A DNA stretch of 64,000 nucleotides from Prescottella equi. GTDB taxonomy: Bacteria; Actinomycetota; Actinomycetes; Mycobacteriales; Mycobacteriaceae. The stretch lies in NCBI RefSeq assembly GCF_020171745.1, contig NZ_JAIVAH010000007.1, positions 248,001 to 312,000 of the forward strand, written 5' to 3'. The translations under genes and the position numbers were made by a program. This document shows positions 8,456-17,632 of this stretch, in pieces; within the stretch, counting starts at the first letter, position 1, and the number at the start of each line of letters is the position of its first letter. Under the pieces are notes generated by a model. It saw only the letters and a program-made list of their open reading frames with translations. It was not told the origin of the DNA and made no database searches.

Positions 8456-10069
8456 CTATGACGCGGATTCGGAAGAGAGCCAGGCGTTTCCGAACAGCAT
8501 GATGCCATCGGCGCTGGGGGTGATGCCGTGCGAATTCTTACTCCACGGGATGAAGTACTTACTCGCGTTGGCCACGATCATGGGTGCGGTCTCGTTGACG
8601 AGAGTCTGAATGTCCTCGAGGACCTTGCGGCGTTCGTCGTCGGTCGGCGCGGTCTGCAGCTTGCCGAGCAACTCGTCCATCCGCGGGTCCTCGTAGCCGA
8701 GAACGTTCGACGTCGATTCGCTGTAGAGGTTGCCGTACATCCGCACGAACGGCGACTCGTCGAGGATGTTGAATCCCGCGTAGCCGATGTCGTAATCGTG
8801 CTTGACGTACATCATCTTGGTGAGGTCGTTGACATTCGAGTTGTAGACGATGTCCACGGTGAAGCCGACGGCCTGCAACATCGACTGGATCGCGAGCGCA
8901 CGGCTCTGCGATGCGGGATCGTTCAGTCCGGCGTAGGTGAGCTTGCCGTCGTAGCCGTCGGCCTTGGCCTCGGCCAGCAACGTCTTCGCGGTCTCCGGAT
9001 CGAACTTCGGACCGGCGACATCGCCGTGCCACTGCGACCAGGACTGGAACATCTCGGTGCCCGGCATGCCGAGCCCGCCCTCGCCGCGTTCGTTGAACGT
9101 ATCCGGGTTGAACGCGAGCACGATCGCCTTGCGGACCCGTTCGTCCGACGCGGCCCGGCCCTCTCGCTGGTTGATGGGGCCGACGCCGCCGATGTTGACG
9201 GTGTAGACGTAGCCCACGTCGCCGGCCTCGAGAGCGCTGTGCACGGTGTCCGCGGCCCGCAGGTACGCGGCCTGGACTCCCCCGCTGTGCAGCGCATCGA
9301 TCTTGCCCTGCTCGCTGACGATCGCGGGGAACCGAAGCTTGGCCAGGTGCGGCTTGCCGTCCCAGTACCCCGGATTCGCCGCCAGCACCAGTTCGTCCTG
9401 CGTCGCGAACTTCTCCACCGTGAAGGGGCCCGCACCGACGGCGGCGAACTTACCGCTCGCCATCGACGAGGGCGCCACGATCATCCCGGGGCCGGAGGTG
9501 AACAGGATCGGGAACTCGTTCCACGGCTGCTTCAGCGTGAACACGACCGTCGACGGATCAGGCGCGGCGACGTCGGCCACCGACGCCTTCCACACCTGGG
9601 CGTGGGTGCCCTTCTTCTCGAGGTAGTGATCGATGCTCCACCGCACCGCCGCCGCGTCGAGCACGGAGCCGTCGCTGAACTTCACGCCGTCCCGCAGCTT
9701 CAACGTCCAGACGGTGTTGTCCCCGTTGGGCGTCAGCGACTGCGCCAACTGCGGCTGGTACTCCTTGGTCGCCGTGTCGTAGCGCATCAGCAGGTCGTAG
9801 ATTGCCGCCATCTCGGTGCCGCCGGTGGCACCGCCGTCCTGGCGATCGGCCGGATCCAGGCTGCTGACGCTCGTGTAGGTCGCGTACGACAGCGTGCCGC
9901 CCGACGTGGGATCGCCGCCGTCGGCCTGTTCGCCGACGAGGCCCGTCGTCACCTCCGAGGCATCCGTCGAGGAACCGGAACCGCCACCGGCGCAACCGGC
10001 CAACAGAACCGTTGCGGCAGTGAGCGCGGTCAGGAGTGTCCCGGCCCGAGCCAGCGAGGATCGCGTCAT
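8456..10069 (-). CDS. Peptide/organic-compound-binding lipoprotein (SBP family 5)
   Basis: This 537-aa extracytoplasmic binding protein starts with a lipoprotein signal peptide and lipobox LLAGC (Cys near residue 26). SBP family 5 features include GGTLSYATYTSVSSLDPA, LTPNGDNTVWTLKLRDGVKFSDGS and VGAGPFTVE. It delivers its ligand to the DppBC permease encoded downstream on the same strand. A paralogue at 13145-14749 aligns along the full length with shared segments such as DPSTVVFTL and GMPGTxMFQxWSxW. The cluster is enriched in amide- and peptide-cleaving enzymes, which suggests a peptide, acyl-amino acid or related amide ligand, but SBP5 ligands vary widely. Confidence 0.92.
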   Translation of the reverse strand: MTRSSLARAGTLLTALTAATVLLAGCAGGGSGSSTDASEVTTGLVGEQADGGDPTSGGTLSYATYTSVSSLDPADRQDGGATGGTEMAAIYDLLMRYDTATKEYQPQLAQSLTPNGDNTVWTLKLRDGVKFSDGSVLDAAAVRWSIDHYLEKKGTHAQVWKASVADVAAPDPSTVVFTLKQPWNEFPILFTSGPGMIVAPSSMASGKFAAVGAGPFTVEKFATQDELVLAANPGYWDGKPHLAKLRFPAIVSEQGKIDALHSGGVQAAYLRAADTVHSALEAGDVGYVYTVNIGGVGPINQREGRAASDERVRKAIVLAFNPDTFNERGEGGLGMPGTEMFQSWSQWHGDVAGPKFDPETAKTLLAEAKADGYDGKLTYAGLNDPASQSRALAIQSMLQAVGFTVDIVYNSNVNDLTKMMYVKHDYDIGYAGFNILDESPFVRMYGNLYSESTSNVLGYEDPRMDELLGKLQTAPTDDERRKVLEDIQTLVNETAPMIVANASKYFIPWSKNSHGITPSADGIMLFGNAWLSSESAS

Positions 10070-10100
10070 TCGTACCTACTTCCGTCGACTCGAAACACGA

Positions 10101-11756
10101 CTAGGAAAATGCGGGGTCGGTGGAGTACACGACACGACCCGCCACGACGGTTGCGAGGACTGCGATGTCCTTGATCGCCGACGGCGGGACGCCGGTCGGA
10201 TCACCGTCGAGGACCACGAAATCGGCGAACCGGCCGGGGGCGATGGCTCCCTTGACCGCGGACTCACCACCGAGTCGGGCGGCGGACGTGGTGTAGCCGG
10301 CCAGCGCGGTCGCGGCGTCGATGCGTTCCTCGGGGCCGAGGACGGCACCGCCCCGAGTGACGCGGTTGACCGCGGTGTGCATGGTGAACAACGGGTTCAC
10401 CGGGGTGACCGGGCTGTCGCAGTGCAGCGCGAACGGAACCTGTGCGGCGCTGATCGACGCCAGCGGGCTGATCCGGCTGCCCCGCTCCGGTCCGAGGAAC
10501 CGATCGCGGTGCCGATCTCCCCAGTAGTAGACGTGGTTGACGAACACCGACGCCGACACCCCGAGATCGCGCATCCGCTCGATCTGATCGTTCCGCAGCG
10601 CCTGCACGTGTTCGAGTCGGTGCTGGAGCCCACCCGGAAGCTGCGCTCCCCCGGCAGCGGCGATCGCCTTCTCGATCGCGTCGAGCGCGAGGTCGATGGC
10701 CCGGTCGCCGTTGGTGTGGATCGCGACCTGCCGGCCCGCCTCGTGGCACCGGCCGACCATCTCGTCCAGATCCGCGGGTGGAATCGCCATCTCGCCGCAG
10801 TGGCATCCGCCGAGATCGTGGTACGGCTCGGTGAGGGCCCCGGTGTGGAGCTGGATCGACCCGTCCGAGATCAGCTTGACGCCACCGATCTCGAGGTGGT
10901 CGTGGGCCTCGACCCGGGGCTCGCCCTCGACGGTGAAGCCTTCGAGTGTTCCGAACCCCGCGTACACGCGCGCCCGGAGGGGCAACTCGCCCTGGTCGAG
11001 CAGCCGGCGGTAGGAGTCGATCACCGCGGGCGTGACGAACATGTCATGGAAGCTCGTGACGCCCACCGAGGCCATCTGGCTCAGCGCCCGACGCAGTCCC
11101 TCGTCCAGTTCCTCACCCGTCGGCATCGACTCCTCGGGCGGCACGACCAGACGCATTGCGGGAATCTCGCGGAACTCACCGGTCGGATCGCCGGCCGGAT
11201 CCCGAACGACGACACCGCCCTCCGGCTCCGCCGTGTCGCGGTCGATTCCCTTGTTCCGCAGCACGAAGGAGTTCACGTACAGCCCGTGGCCCGACAGGTG
11301 CCGCACCACGATGGGGTGGTCGACACTGGCACGATCGAGATCGGCTGCGGTGAGTCCGCGGTCCTCGGCGACCAGGCTGTCGTCGAACCCCGACGCGGAG
11401 ATCGGCTGCCCGGCGGGAGTCTCGGCCGCCCGCACCGCGAGCGCGGCGATCAGCGAACCGATGTCCGGGCACGCATCCGATCCGGCATCGACGTTGACAC
11501 TGTTCATCCCCGACATGTGCGGGTGTACATGAGTTTCGATGAATCCGGGGACGATGGTGCGCCCACCCAGATCGACCACCTCGGTCTCCGGACCGGCCAA
11601 CGCCCGGATGTCCTCGTCCGAACCGACGGCCACGAACCTGCCGCCCGACACCGCGAAGGCAGTGGCGGCCGGGGCACCCGGAGCCGGTACGACGACGCCT
11701 CTCACGTGGATGCGATCGATGACCGTTACATCCCTGGTCGTCGCACTCCGGTCCAA
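10101..11756 (-). CDS. Amidohydrolase, YtcJ-like (amidohydrolase 3 family)
   Basis: This 551-aa metal-dependent amidohydrolase has a beta-sandwich plus TIM-barrel layout. Metal and catalytic motifs include the FIETHVHPHMSG His-x-His, a barrel His in AIHTNGDRAIDLALD, RLEHVQ and the CDSPVTP aspartate. Relatives act on exocyclic amides or carbamates. I prefer the TTG at 11756, which has GAGGGAG 7 nt upstream, over a GTG at 11786 with no ribosome binding site. It is the first gene before the SBP/ABC genes on the minus strand (31 bp gap to the lipoprotein) and is tail-adjacent to the GntR regulator, so it probably processes what the importer brings in. Confidence 0.85.
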   Translation of the reverse strand: MDRSATTRDVTVIDRIHVRGVVVPAPGAPAATAFAVSGGRFVAVGSDEDIRALAGPETEVVDLGGRTIVPGFIETHVHPHMSGMNSVNVDAGSDACPDIGSLIAALAVRAAETPAGQPISASGFDDSLVAEDRGLTAADLDRASVDHPIVVRHLSGHGLYVNSFVLRNKGIDRDTAEPEGGVVVRDPAGDPTGEFREIPAMRLVVPPEESMPTGEELDEGLRRALSQMASVGVTSFHDMFVTPAVIDSYRRLLDQGELPLRARVYAGFGTLEGFTVEGEPRVEAHDHLEIGGVKLISDGSIQLHTGALTEPYHDLGGCHCGEMAIPPADLDEMVGRCHEAGRQVAIHTNGDRAIDLALDAIEKAIAAAGGAQLPGGLQHRLEHVQALRNDQIERMRDLGVSASVFVNHVYYWGDRHRDRFLGPERGSRISPLASISAAQVPFALHCDSPVTPVNPLFTMHTAVNRVTRGGAVLGPEERIDAATALAGYTTSAARLGGESAVKGAIAPGRFADFVVLDGDPTGVPPSAIKDIAVLATVVAGRVVYSTDPAFS

Positions 11757-11904
11757 CGTTCGACTCCCTCGTGAGATGTGGATCACATAGCGTTTTGAAG
11801 AGGCTAGCGCACAATAGAATTCATGTCATTACTTGGGTCGGGGCTACTCTCCAGTAGATTTCCCCAGACCTCCAGACCACCCCGAACACGGGCGGCCGAC
11901 GCCG

Positions 11905-12615
11905 TCAGTCGGTCGACAGCTGCGCACCCACCGCTGTCACGATGGAGTACCGATCGGCCGGATGGGTGTGGATGCCGACGGCCTCGAGTGCGCCGTTCGA
12001 GTCGACGTGCCGATGAGTGACAACCAGTGCAGCACTGGGACTTTCCGCACCCAGCGCCTGCGCGAGGGCCGGCGTCAGGAGCGTCCCGGTCACCACCTGC
12101 TCGATACGCTGGCGCACCAGGTTCCTGATCCCGATCCTTCCGGTCAACACCATCCGGCGATGCGGTAGGTCCGACCTCAGGTACACCTCGCTCCAGCAGA
12201 ACGGGGGCATCACCGAACCTCGGATCACCCGCGGCCCCGAAACGCGATACCACTCGGAACCGACCGGCACGCCAATCCTCGTTGCCAGATCACCATCTGC
12301 CACAACGGTATTCGAACAAGGATCGAGTATTCGGGTGTGCTCCACGAACGCGAGCATCCCGAGACTGCTCGTCACGAATGCCTGGTGCCCGACGACCGGT
12401 TCCGGAGACTCGACCGTGGTACCCGCTCCGCGACGGCGGCTGATCATTCCCGCATCTTCCAGATGCTTGAGCGCCTGCCGCACCGTGCCTCGGGCGAGGG
12501 ATCGGGTTTCACACAGTTCGGCCTCGGTCGGCAACTTGTCGCCCACTGCGAACTCACCCGACTGGATCCGAGAGATCAGATCCTGCGCGAGCAGCACATG
12601 CTGCGGGTCTGTCAC
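11905..12615 (-). CDS. GntR-family regulator with UTRA domain (HutC subfamily)
   Basis: This transcription factor has an N-terminal winged helix (DLISRIQSGEFAVGDKLPTE, then TRSLARGTVRQALKHLEDAG recognition region, ending RRRGAGTTV) and a C-terminal UTRA effector domain (FVEHTRILD, IRNLVRQRIEQVVTG, HRHVDSNGALEAVGIHTH). The GTG at 12615 with GGAGAG upstream gives 236 aa, the usual HutC size; an in-frame extension to 12750 has no support. It lies upstream of the amidohydrolase/ABC genes on the same strand and divergent from the second binding lipoprotein. A GTCTATAC operator core lies in the divergent gap. It likely represses both units until a small ligand binds the UTRA domain. Confidence 0.88.
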   Translation of the reverse strand: MTDPQHVLLAQDLISRIQSGEFAVGDKLPTEAELCETRSLARGTVRQALKHLEDAGMISRRRGAGTTVESPEPVVGHQAFVTSSLGMLAFVEHTRILDPCSNTVVADGDLATRIGVPVGSEWYRVSGPRVIRGSVMPPFCWSEVYLRSDLPHRRMVLTGRIGIRNLVRQRIEQVVTGTLLTPALAQALGAESPSAALVVTHRHVDSNGALEAVGIHTHPADRYSIVTAVGAQLSTD

Positions 12616-13144
12616 GGAACAGAGGCTCTCCGCCCGTCGCAGGACACGGATAACGCGCGAACCACCAGGTACATCGAGAGGGTCCTCCCGTCTGACGCCG
12701 GCCGTTGTCGGTCGCCGAGGTCCTCGCCGAGGCCTGTGGAAACCATCCACAGGCCGAGGCGAGAACTTTGTCTATACAAAGCTGTGTTCCGGACAATCTA
12801 GGACACCTATCTTGGTTCCACAAGAGTTTTGGTGAAATTCATTTCGGTCCGTCACGGTGGTCGGCGGCGGCACGCGCGGAGCCCCGCCGAGATCGGTCTC
12901 CTCTGCTAACGAATACCGCTGCAACGCTGCGGAATCACCAGTTCGCCCGATTCCTTGTGGACACCCGTCGGGGCGGCTAGAGTCCGTTTCTGCAACGACC
13001 CCGACTGCACCGAATTCCGGTGCGATCGTCCTCTTCGACCGGGCCAACCAGCCCCGTCGACTCAGAGATCCAATCGATCATCCGGACGGGCCATCCGGCC
13101 CGTACCGACTGGCAGGCGTCGACCCCGACCGTGGAGGTTGGTAC
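12616..13144. other. 529-bp divergent control region
   Basis: There is no credible gene here. From left to right it holds the GntR leader, a stem GGCCTGTGGA-AACCA-TCCACAGGCC (12731-12755) flanked by imperfect CTCGCC/GGCGAG arms, the GntR-type operator at 12766-12781, a small GAAAT-TC-ATTTC repeat (12834-12845), and the leader of the second lipoprotein gene with GGAGG 7 nt before its ATG. The long leader on the plus side could hold extra regulation, but I see no riboswitch that I recognise. Confidence 0.5.
12766..12781. promoter_or_regulatory. Predicted GntR/HutC operator
   Basis: CTTTGT-CTAT-ACAAAG is a perfect 6-bp inverted repeat with a 4-nt centre. Its core GTCTATAC fits the GT-N-TA-N-AC pattern known for HutC/NagR-type operators. 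It lies 150 bp upstream of the GntR start and 363 bp upstream of the lipoprotein start, in their divergent gap. Inference: it is the binding site of the adjacent regulator. Confidence 0.6.
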
Positions 13145-14749
13145 ATGAAGAAGTATTCGAGAAGGCTCGCCCGAACGATGGCCGTCACGGTCGTCGGTGC
13201 GGTCGCGCTTGCCGGCTGCGCGTCGTCGGAGAGCTCCGACGCGAATAGCGGATCCGGCGCAACCACGACCGCCTACGGCATCCTGGGCGACCAGGGCGAC
13301 GGCGGCACGCCCGTGTCGGGCGGAACCCTGAGCTTCGCCTCCTACGCACCGGTGACGAACCTCGATCCGGCGGCGACGCAGCCGGCCGGTGCCACCGGCG
13401 GCACCGAAATGGCTGCCGTCTACGACGTTCTGATGCGATACGACTCCCAGTCCCGGAGCTTCGAGCCCCAGCTCGCGAAGTCGTTCGAGGAGAGCCCGGA
13501 CTTCCTGACCTGGACGCTGAAGCTCCGCGACAACGTCAAGTTCAGCGACGGCACCCCGTTGAACGCCGACGCCGTGGTCGCCAGCATCAACCGCTACAAC
13601 CAGCGGCGCGGCGCCAACTCGCAGGTCTACACCCAGATGGTCAAGAGCAACGTCGCGCAGGACCCGTCGACGGTCGTCTTCACCCTGAACCAGCCGTGGC
13701 GTACGTTCCCCGCGATGCTCGCCTACGGTCACGGCATGATCGTCTCGCCGACCGCTCAGCAGGGCGACAAGTTCACCCCGATCGGCGCCGGCCCGTTCAC
13801 GCTCGTCAGCCTCCAGCCGCAGCAGGAGCTGCAGCTCAAGGCGAACCCCGACTACTGGGGTGGCGCGCCGAACCTCGACGGCCTGAAGTTCGTGGCGATC
13901 GCCGGTGAGCAGCCCAAGGTCGATGCCCTGAAGACCAACGGCATCGACGTGGCCTACCTCCGCAACGCGCAGACCGTCAATGCTGCGAAGGCCGAGTTCC
14001 CCGGCTACGTCGACACCACGAGCATGTCGATGGTCGGACAGCTCAACAACGCTCCGGGACGCCCCGCCGCCGATCCGCGCGTTCGCCAGGCGATCGCGTA
14101 CGCAGTCGATCCCGAGGTCCTCAACCAGCGCGTGCGCGCCGGCGAGGGCATGCCCGGCACCGACATGTTCCAGCCGTGGTCCGAGTGGTTCGGCAACGTC
14201 AGCGGCATCAGCCCCGACGCCGCCAAGGCCAAGGAACTGCTCGATCAGGCCAAGGCCGACGGCTTCAACGGCAAGATCACCTATGTCGGCGTCAATGACC
14301 CCGATGCGCAGCAGCTCGCTCTCGCGGTGCAGGCACAGATGAACTCGATCGGCTTCGACGTCTCGCTCGAGTACACCAGCAGCATCACCGACATGGTCAA
14401 GCGGCTCTACATCGACCGCAACTACGACATGAGCTTCGGCGCGTACAGCATCGCCGACGTCGCTCCCGAGATCCGGCTCTTCAGCTCGCTGTCGAGCACC
14501 TCGACCAACAACATCCTCGGCTACAAGAGCCCGGAGATGGACGCACTGCTCGGCAAGGTGCTCTCGGCACCGGACGACACCGCCAAGCGTGCCGCGATCG
14601 TCGACATCCAGAACCTCGTGAACACCGACCAGCCGTTCCTGTCGTGGGGCGCCGGAGTCAACTACGTCGCGTGGTCGCCGGACGTGTACCGGGCCAACCC
14701 GACCGTCGACGGGATCATCCTGTTCGACAAGGCATTCAAGAAGAACTGA
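13145..14749 (+). CDS. Second SBP family 5 binding lipoprotein, without its own permease
   Basis: This 534-aa lipoprotein has the signal peptide MKKYSRRLARTMAVTVVGAV and lipobox ALAGC (Cys near residue 24). It is a full-length paralogue of the lipoprotein at 8456-10069: both share GGTLS, GATGGTEMAA, WTLKLRD and GMPGT landmarks in the same order with few gaps. The ATG at 13145 has GGAGG 7 nt upstream; the frame is open further upstream, but those residues lack a signal peptide. No permease or ATPase follows, only a terminator, so it probably feeds the importer at 4286-8391 with a different ligand range. It is divergent from the GntR gene. Confidence 0.9.
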   Translation: MKKYSRRLARTMAVTVVGAVALAGCASSESSDANSGSGATTTAYGILGDQGDGGTPVSGGTLSFASYAPVTNLDPAATQPAGATGGTEMAAVYDVLMRYDSQSRSFEPQLAKSFEESPDFLTWTLKLRDNVKFSDGTPLNADAVVASINRYNQRRGANSQVYTQMVKSNVAQDPSTVVFTLNQPWRTFPAMLAYGHGMIVSPTAQQGDKFTPIGAGPFTLVSLQPQQELQLKANPDYWGGAPNLDGLKFVAIAGEQPKVDALKTNGIDVAYLRNAQTVNAAKAEFPGYVDTTSMSMVGQLNNAPGRPAADPRVRQAIAYAVDPEVLNQRVRAGEGMPGTDMFQPWSEWFGNVSGISPDAAKAKELLDQAKADGFNGKITYVGVNDPDAQQLALAVQAQMNSIGFDVSLEYTSSITDMVKRLYIDRNYDMSFGAYSIADVAPEIRLFSSLSSTSTNNILGYKSPEMDALLGKVLSAPDDTAKRAAIVDIQNLVNTDQPFLSWGAGVNYVAWSPDVYRANPTVDGIILFDKAFKKN

Positions 14750-14765
14750 CACGGCCGAGGTCACT

Positions 14766-14815
14766 GAAAGCGGATGCCCCCGCCACTCTCACGAGTGGCG
14801 GGGGCATCCGCTTTC
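14766..14815. terminator. Perfect 23-bp hairpin between convergent genes
   Basis: Arms at 14766-14788 and 14793-14815 are exact reverse complements around a TCAC tetraloop. It starts 17 bp after the lipoprotein stop and ends 9 bp before the stop of the convergent deacylase, so it should terminate both. The plus-strand copy ends with CTTTC, a short U-rich end. Confidence 0.85.
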
Positions 14816-14824
14816 GACTGTCGG

Positions 14825-16549
14825 TCAGGAGAGACTCGGTGCGGACTGCGCACCCCGCACCAGACGGCCCGGCAGGGCACCGGTGTGCCGGCCGTCCTCG
14901 ACGATCACCTCACCGGCCACGACCGTCGCGACGTACCCGGTCGCGGTCTGCATGAGGCGCCGGCCGCCGGTCGGCAGGTCGTACAGCACCTCGGGATGGT
15001 CGGCCTGCAGCCTGTCGAAGTCGATGACGTTGAGGTCGGCCCGGTAGCCGGGGCGGACCTGCCCGCGGTCGAACAGCCCCACCACGGCCGCGGTGTCGAC
15101 CGTGTGCCGCTTGATCAACCACTCGACGGGGAAGAGCTCACCCGCCTTGCGATCGCGGCCCCAGTGGGTGAGCAGCGTCGTGGGGAAGCTGGCGTCGCAG
15201 ATCGCGCCGCAGTGCGCACCGCCGTCACCCAGCGCGGGCACGGTGTCCGGCCGCGCGAGCATCTCCCGGACCGCGTCGAGATTGCCCGCCGAGTAGTTGA
15301 GCATCGGGAAGTAGAGCAGTCCACGCCCGTCCTGCGCCATCATCGCGTCGTAGGCGACCTCGGCGGCCGGCACTCCGGATCGATCGGCGAGTGCTGCCAC
15401 CGAATCATTCGGTCCGGGTTCGTAATTCGGCGGATCACCGAGCAGGAACAACTGGTCGAACCGGGTCGACAGGCGATCGACGAATTCGCTGTCGGTCTCG
15501 GGCTTCTCGGACAGGATCGCGGCCCGGACCTCCGCCCGCCGCAGCTGCTCCACCCTCTCCTCGCGCGGAAGATCCGCGAGCGCATGGTAGCTCGGGTACG
15601 CCATGAACGGGTGCCAGCTCAGCTCCCAGCCCAGCATCACTCCGACGGCGCGGGGAGCTACCTGACCGGTGATCGGAATACCCTGTTTCGCAGAGATTTC
15701 CGCGAGCCCGTCGAGCAGTCCGCGCCACTTGTCGGGGGCGCGGTCACTCTGCACGACCGACACCGACATCGGCCGCTGCGCGGCCTCGACGATCGCGCTG
15801 ACGAACTCCATCTCCTCCGGTTGGTCCATGAAGTCGGAGATGAAGTCGATGACGCCGGCGCCGGCCTTCGCGAGACCCGCCGCCATGCCGGTGAGCTCCT
15901 CGCGCGAGGCGGTCAGGCTCGGCGTGGGCTCGCCGGCGGACGTCTTGTGGACGGCGGACCGGGAGGTGGACCATCCGAGCGCTCCCGCCTCCACGGCCTC
16001 GGCGACGAGATCGCGCATGCGATTCATCTCGTCCTCGGTCGGCCGCGCGAGGTGGTCGCCGCCACGCCGACCCATCACGTAGGTCCGGAGCGCGCCGTGC
16101 GGCAGCTGTGCCGCGAAGTCGATCGCGTGCGGGGTGTCGATCGCGTCCAGGTAGTCGGGGAAGGTCTCCCAGTTCCACGTCATCCCCTCCGCCAGAACGC
16201 TTCCGGGGATGTCCTCGACACCCTCCATGAGGCTGATGAGCCAGTCGCGCTGCTCCGGCTTGACGGGGGCGAAACCCACACCGCAGTTGCCCATCACGAC
16301 GGTGGTGACGCCGTGCAGCGACGACGGGGTCATCAGCGGATCCCACGTGACCTGTCCGTCGTAGTGCGTGTGGATGTCGACGAATCCGGGGGTGACGAGC
16401 TTGCCCGACGCGTCGATCTCGCGGCGGCCGGGTTCGGTCACCTCGCCGACCAGTGTGATGCGCCCGTCGTCGACGGCGACGTCGGCGGCGCGCGGCGGTT
16501 CACCGGTTCCGTCGACGACGAGCCCACCGCGGATCACCAGATCATGCAT
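14825..16549 (-). CDS. N-acyl-D-amino-acid deacylase-type amidohydrolase
   Basis: This 574-aa amidohydrolase is of the D-aminoacylase/dihydroorotase-like group. N-terminal [16 protein letters not shown] and [17 protein letters not shown] carry the His-x-His metal site; [14 protein letters not shown] contains the metal-ligand Cys typical of D-aminoacylases; [14 protein letters not shown] holds the catalytic-Asp region; the C-terminal [10 protein letters not shown] strand closes the beta-sandwich. It would release D-amino acids from N-acyl forms. The start ATG overlaps the stop of the esterase gene by 8 bp, so they are co-transcribed. It ends at the shared terminator. Related members act on other N-acyl or urea-like substrates, so the exact substrate is open. 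Confidence 0.85.
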   Translation of the reverse strand: MHDLVIRGGLVVDGTGEPPRAADVAVDDGRITLVGEVTEPGRREIDASGKLVTPGFVDIHTHYDGQVTWDPLMTPSSLHGVTTVVMGNCGVGFAPVKPEQRDWLISLMEGVEDIPGSVLAEGMTWNWETFPDYLDAIDTPHAIDFAAQLPHGALRTYVMGRRGGDHLARPTEDEMNRMRDLVAEAVEAGALGWSTSRSAVHKTSAGEPTPSLTASREELTGMAAGLAKAGAGVIDFISDFMDQPEEMEFVSAIVEAAQRPMSVSVVQSDRAPDKWRGLLDGLAEISAKQGIPITGQVAPRAVGVMLGWELSWHPFMAYPSYHALADLPREERVEQLRRAEVRAAILSEKPETDSEFVDRLSTRFDQLFLLGDPPNYEPGPNDSVAALADRSGVPAAEVAYDAMMAQDGRGLLYFPMLNYSAGNLDAVREMLARPDTVPALGDGGAHCGAICDASFPTTLLTHWGRDRKAGELFPVEWLIKRHTVDTAAVVGLFDRGQVRPGYRADLNVIDFDRLQADHPEVLYDLPTGGRRLMQTATGYVATVVAGEVIVEDGRHTGALPGRLVRGAQSAPSLS

Positions 16550-17522
16550 GAACGCCTCCTGTGGTCGAATTCTGCTTCACTGCTTCGTTTTCGAACAACG
16601 CCGCGGCAGCGCGGACGATCGCCGACGCCGCCTCCGCGGAGGTCGGCGAGACACCGGTGAACTGCAGGAACCCGTGGGGCAGCGACGGGAAGTGCAGCAA
16701 CTCGACCGGCACACCGCAGTCCCTCAGCCGTTCGGCATATTCGACGCCCTCGTCGAGCAGCGGGTCGTGGCCTCCGACGACCACGACGGTGCGCGGCAGT
16801 CCGGACAGGTCGGTGTCCCGGAGCGGTGACACCAGCGGGGTCGTCCGAGTGTCGGGGTCGGGGCAGTAGTGGTCGAGGAACCACTGCATCTCGCGGGCAC
16901 CGAGGAATACACCCGAGTTCTGCGCGTACGAGTCCCGCCCGAGATCGGCGTCGACGACCGGGTAGATCAGCACCTGACCGACGACGTCGATGGAGTCCTC
17001 GCCGCGGGACAGGGCGGCGCACACCGCCGCCAGGTTGCCGCCGGCGCTGTCTCCGGTCACCACGACCGGACCGGCAAGTCCCTCCGATCCGGCTGCCACC
17101 CAGCGCAACACCGTCATCGCGTCGTCGGTCGCCGCGGGGAACGGATGCTCCGGGGCGAGCCGGTAGTCCACGCTCACGACGTCGACTCCGGCCGCCTCCG
17201 CGAGCATGCGGCACGTCGCGTCCGCGTAGTCGAGGTCCCCGGTCACCCACCCGCCGCCGTGGAAGTGGACGACCGTTCCCGGGGACTTACGCACCGACGG
17301 CCGGTACAGGCGCACGCTCACGTGGTCACCCACCGAATGCGCCGTGACCTCCGCGACCTCGGGTCCGGGCGCGCACGATTGCATCGCCGCGCGGATCCGT
17401 TCCCGCGCCCCGTCCGGGCCGAGTTCCACCATGGGCGGGAGGCCCGATCCCGACACCGCGGCGGCCACCGCTTGCAGTACGGGATCCAGTTCTGTTCGAG
17501 TGCCCTGCATGCCACTTGTCAT
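16542..17522 (-). CDS. HSL-family alpha/beta hydrolase (esterase)
   Basis: This 326-aa esterase is of the hormone-sensitive-lipase family. It has the oxyanion motif HFHGGGWVTGDLD (about residue 89), VDYRLAPEHPFPAA, the nucleophile elbow GDSAGGN (Ser near 159), the acid in GGHDPLLDEG and the His in LPHGFLQF. It would hydrolyse short-chain esters. It is encoded beside a TetR regulator and a Baeyer-Villiger monooxygenase, the classic pair for ketone to ester to acid plus alcohol. The ATG at 17522 has no ribosome binding site, but a TAGATT -10-like element ends 7 nt before it, so the mRNA may be leaderless. An 8-bp overlap couples it to the deacylase gene. Confidence 0.88.
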   Translation of the reverse strand: MTSGMQGTRTELDPVLQAVAAAVSGSGLPPMVELGPDGARERIRAAMQSCAPGPEVAEVTAHSVGDHVSVRLYRPSVRKSPGTVVHFHGGGWVTGDLDYADATCRMLAEAAGVDVVSVDYRLAPEHPFPAATDDAMTVLRWVAAGSEGLAGPVVVTGDSAGGNLAAVCAALSRGEDSIDVVGQVLIYPVVDADLGRDSYAQNSGVFLGAREMQWFLDHYCPDPDTRTTPLVSPLRDTDLSGLPRTVVVVGGHDPLLDEGVEYAERLRDCGVPVELLHFPSLPHGFLQFTGVSPTSAEAASAIVRAAAALFENEAVKQNSTTGGVHA

Positions 17523-17525
17523 GAA

Positions 17526-17536
17526 TTAGAATCTAA
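17526..17536. promoter_or_regulatory. Putative promoter/operator of the esterase gene
   Basis: TTAGA-A-TCTAA is an inverted repeat immediately upstream of the esterase ATG. On the minus strand it contains TAGATT (17535-17530), placed 7 nt before the ATG, as expected for a -10 box of a leaderless transcript. A repressor bound here would cover the start site. The TetR protein encoded next door is the obvious candidate; this is inference. Confidence 0.45.
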
Positions 17537-17632
17537 CTCTAGTCTGACGGTATGACAACGGTCACACTCGACGCTCCGTCGCCCTCAACGCGTCTGCGAG
17601 GCTTTACTTCTCATGCCCGCGGAGCGGCACCG

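Noticed and set aside
12977-14764. 595-aa minus-strand open frame
   Set aside because: It mirrors the second binding lipoprotein, which has a signal peptide and family motifs.
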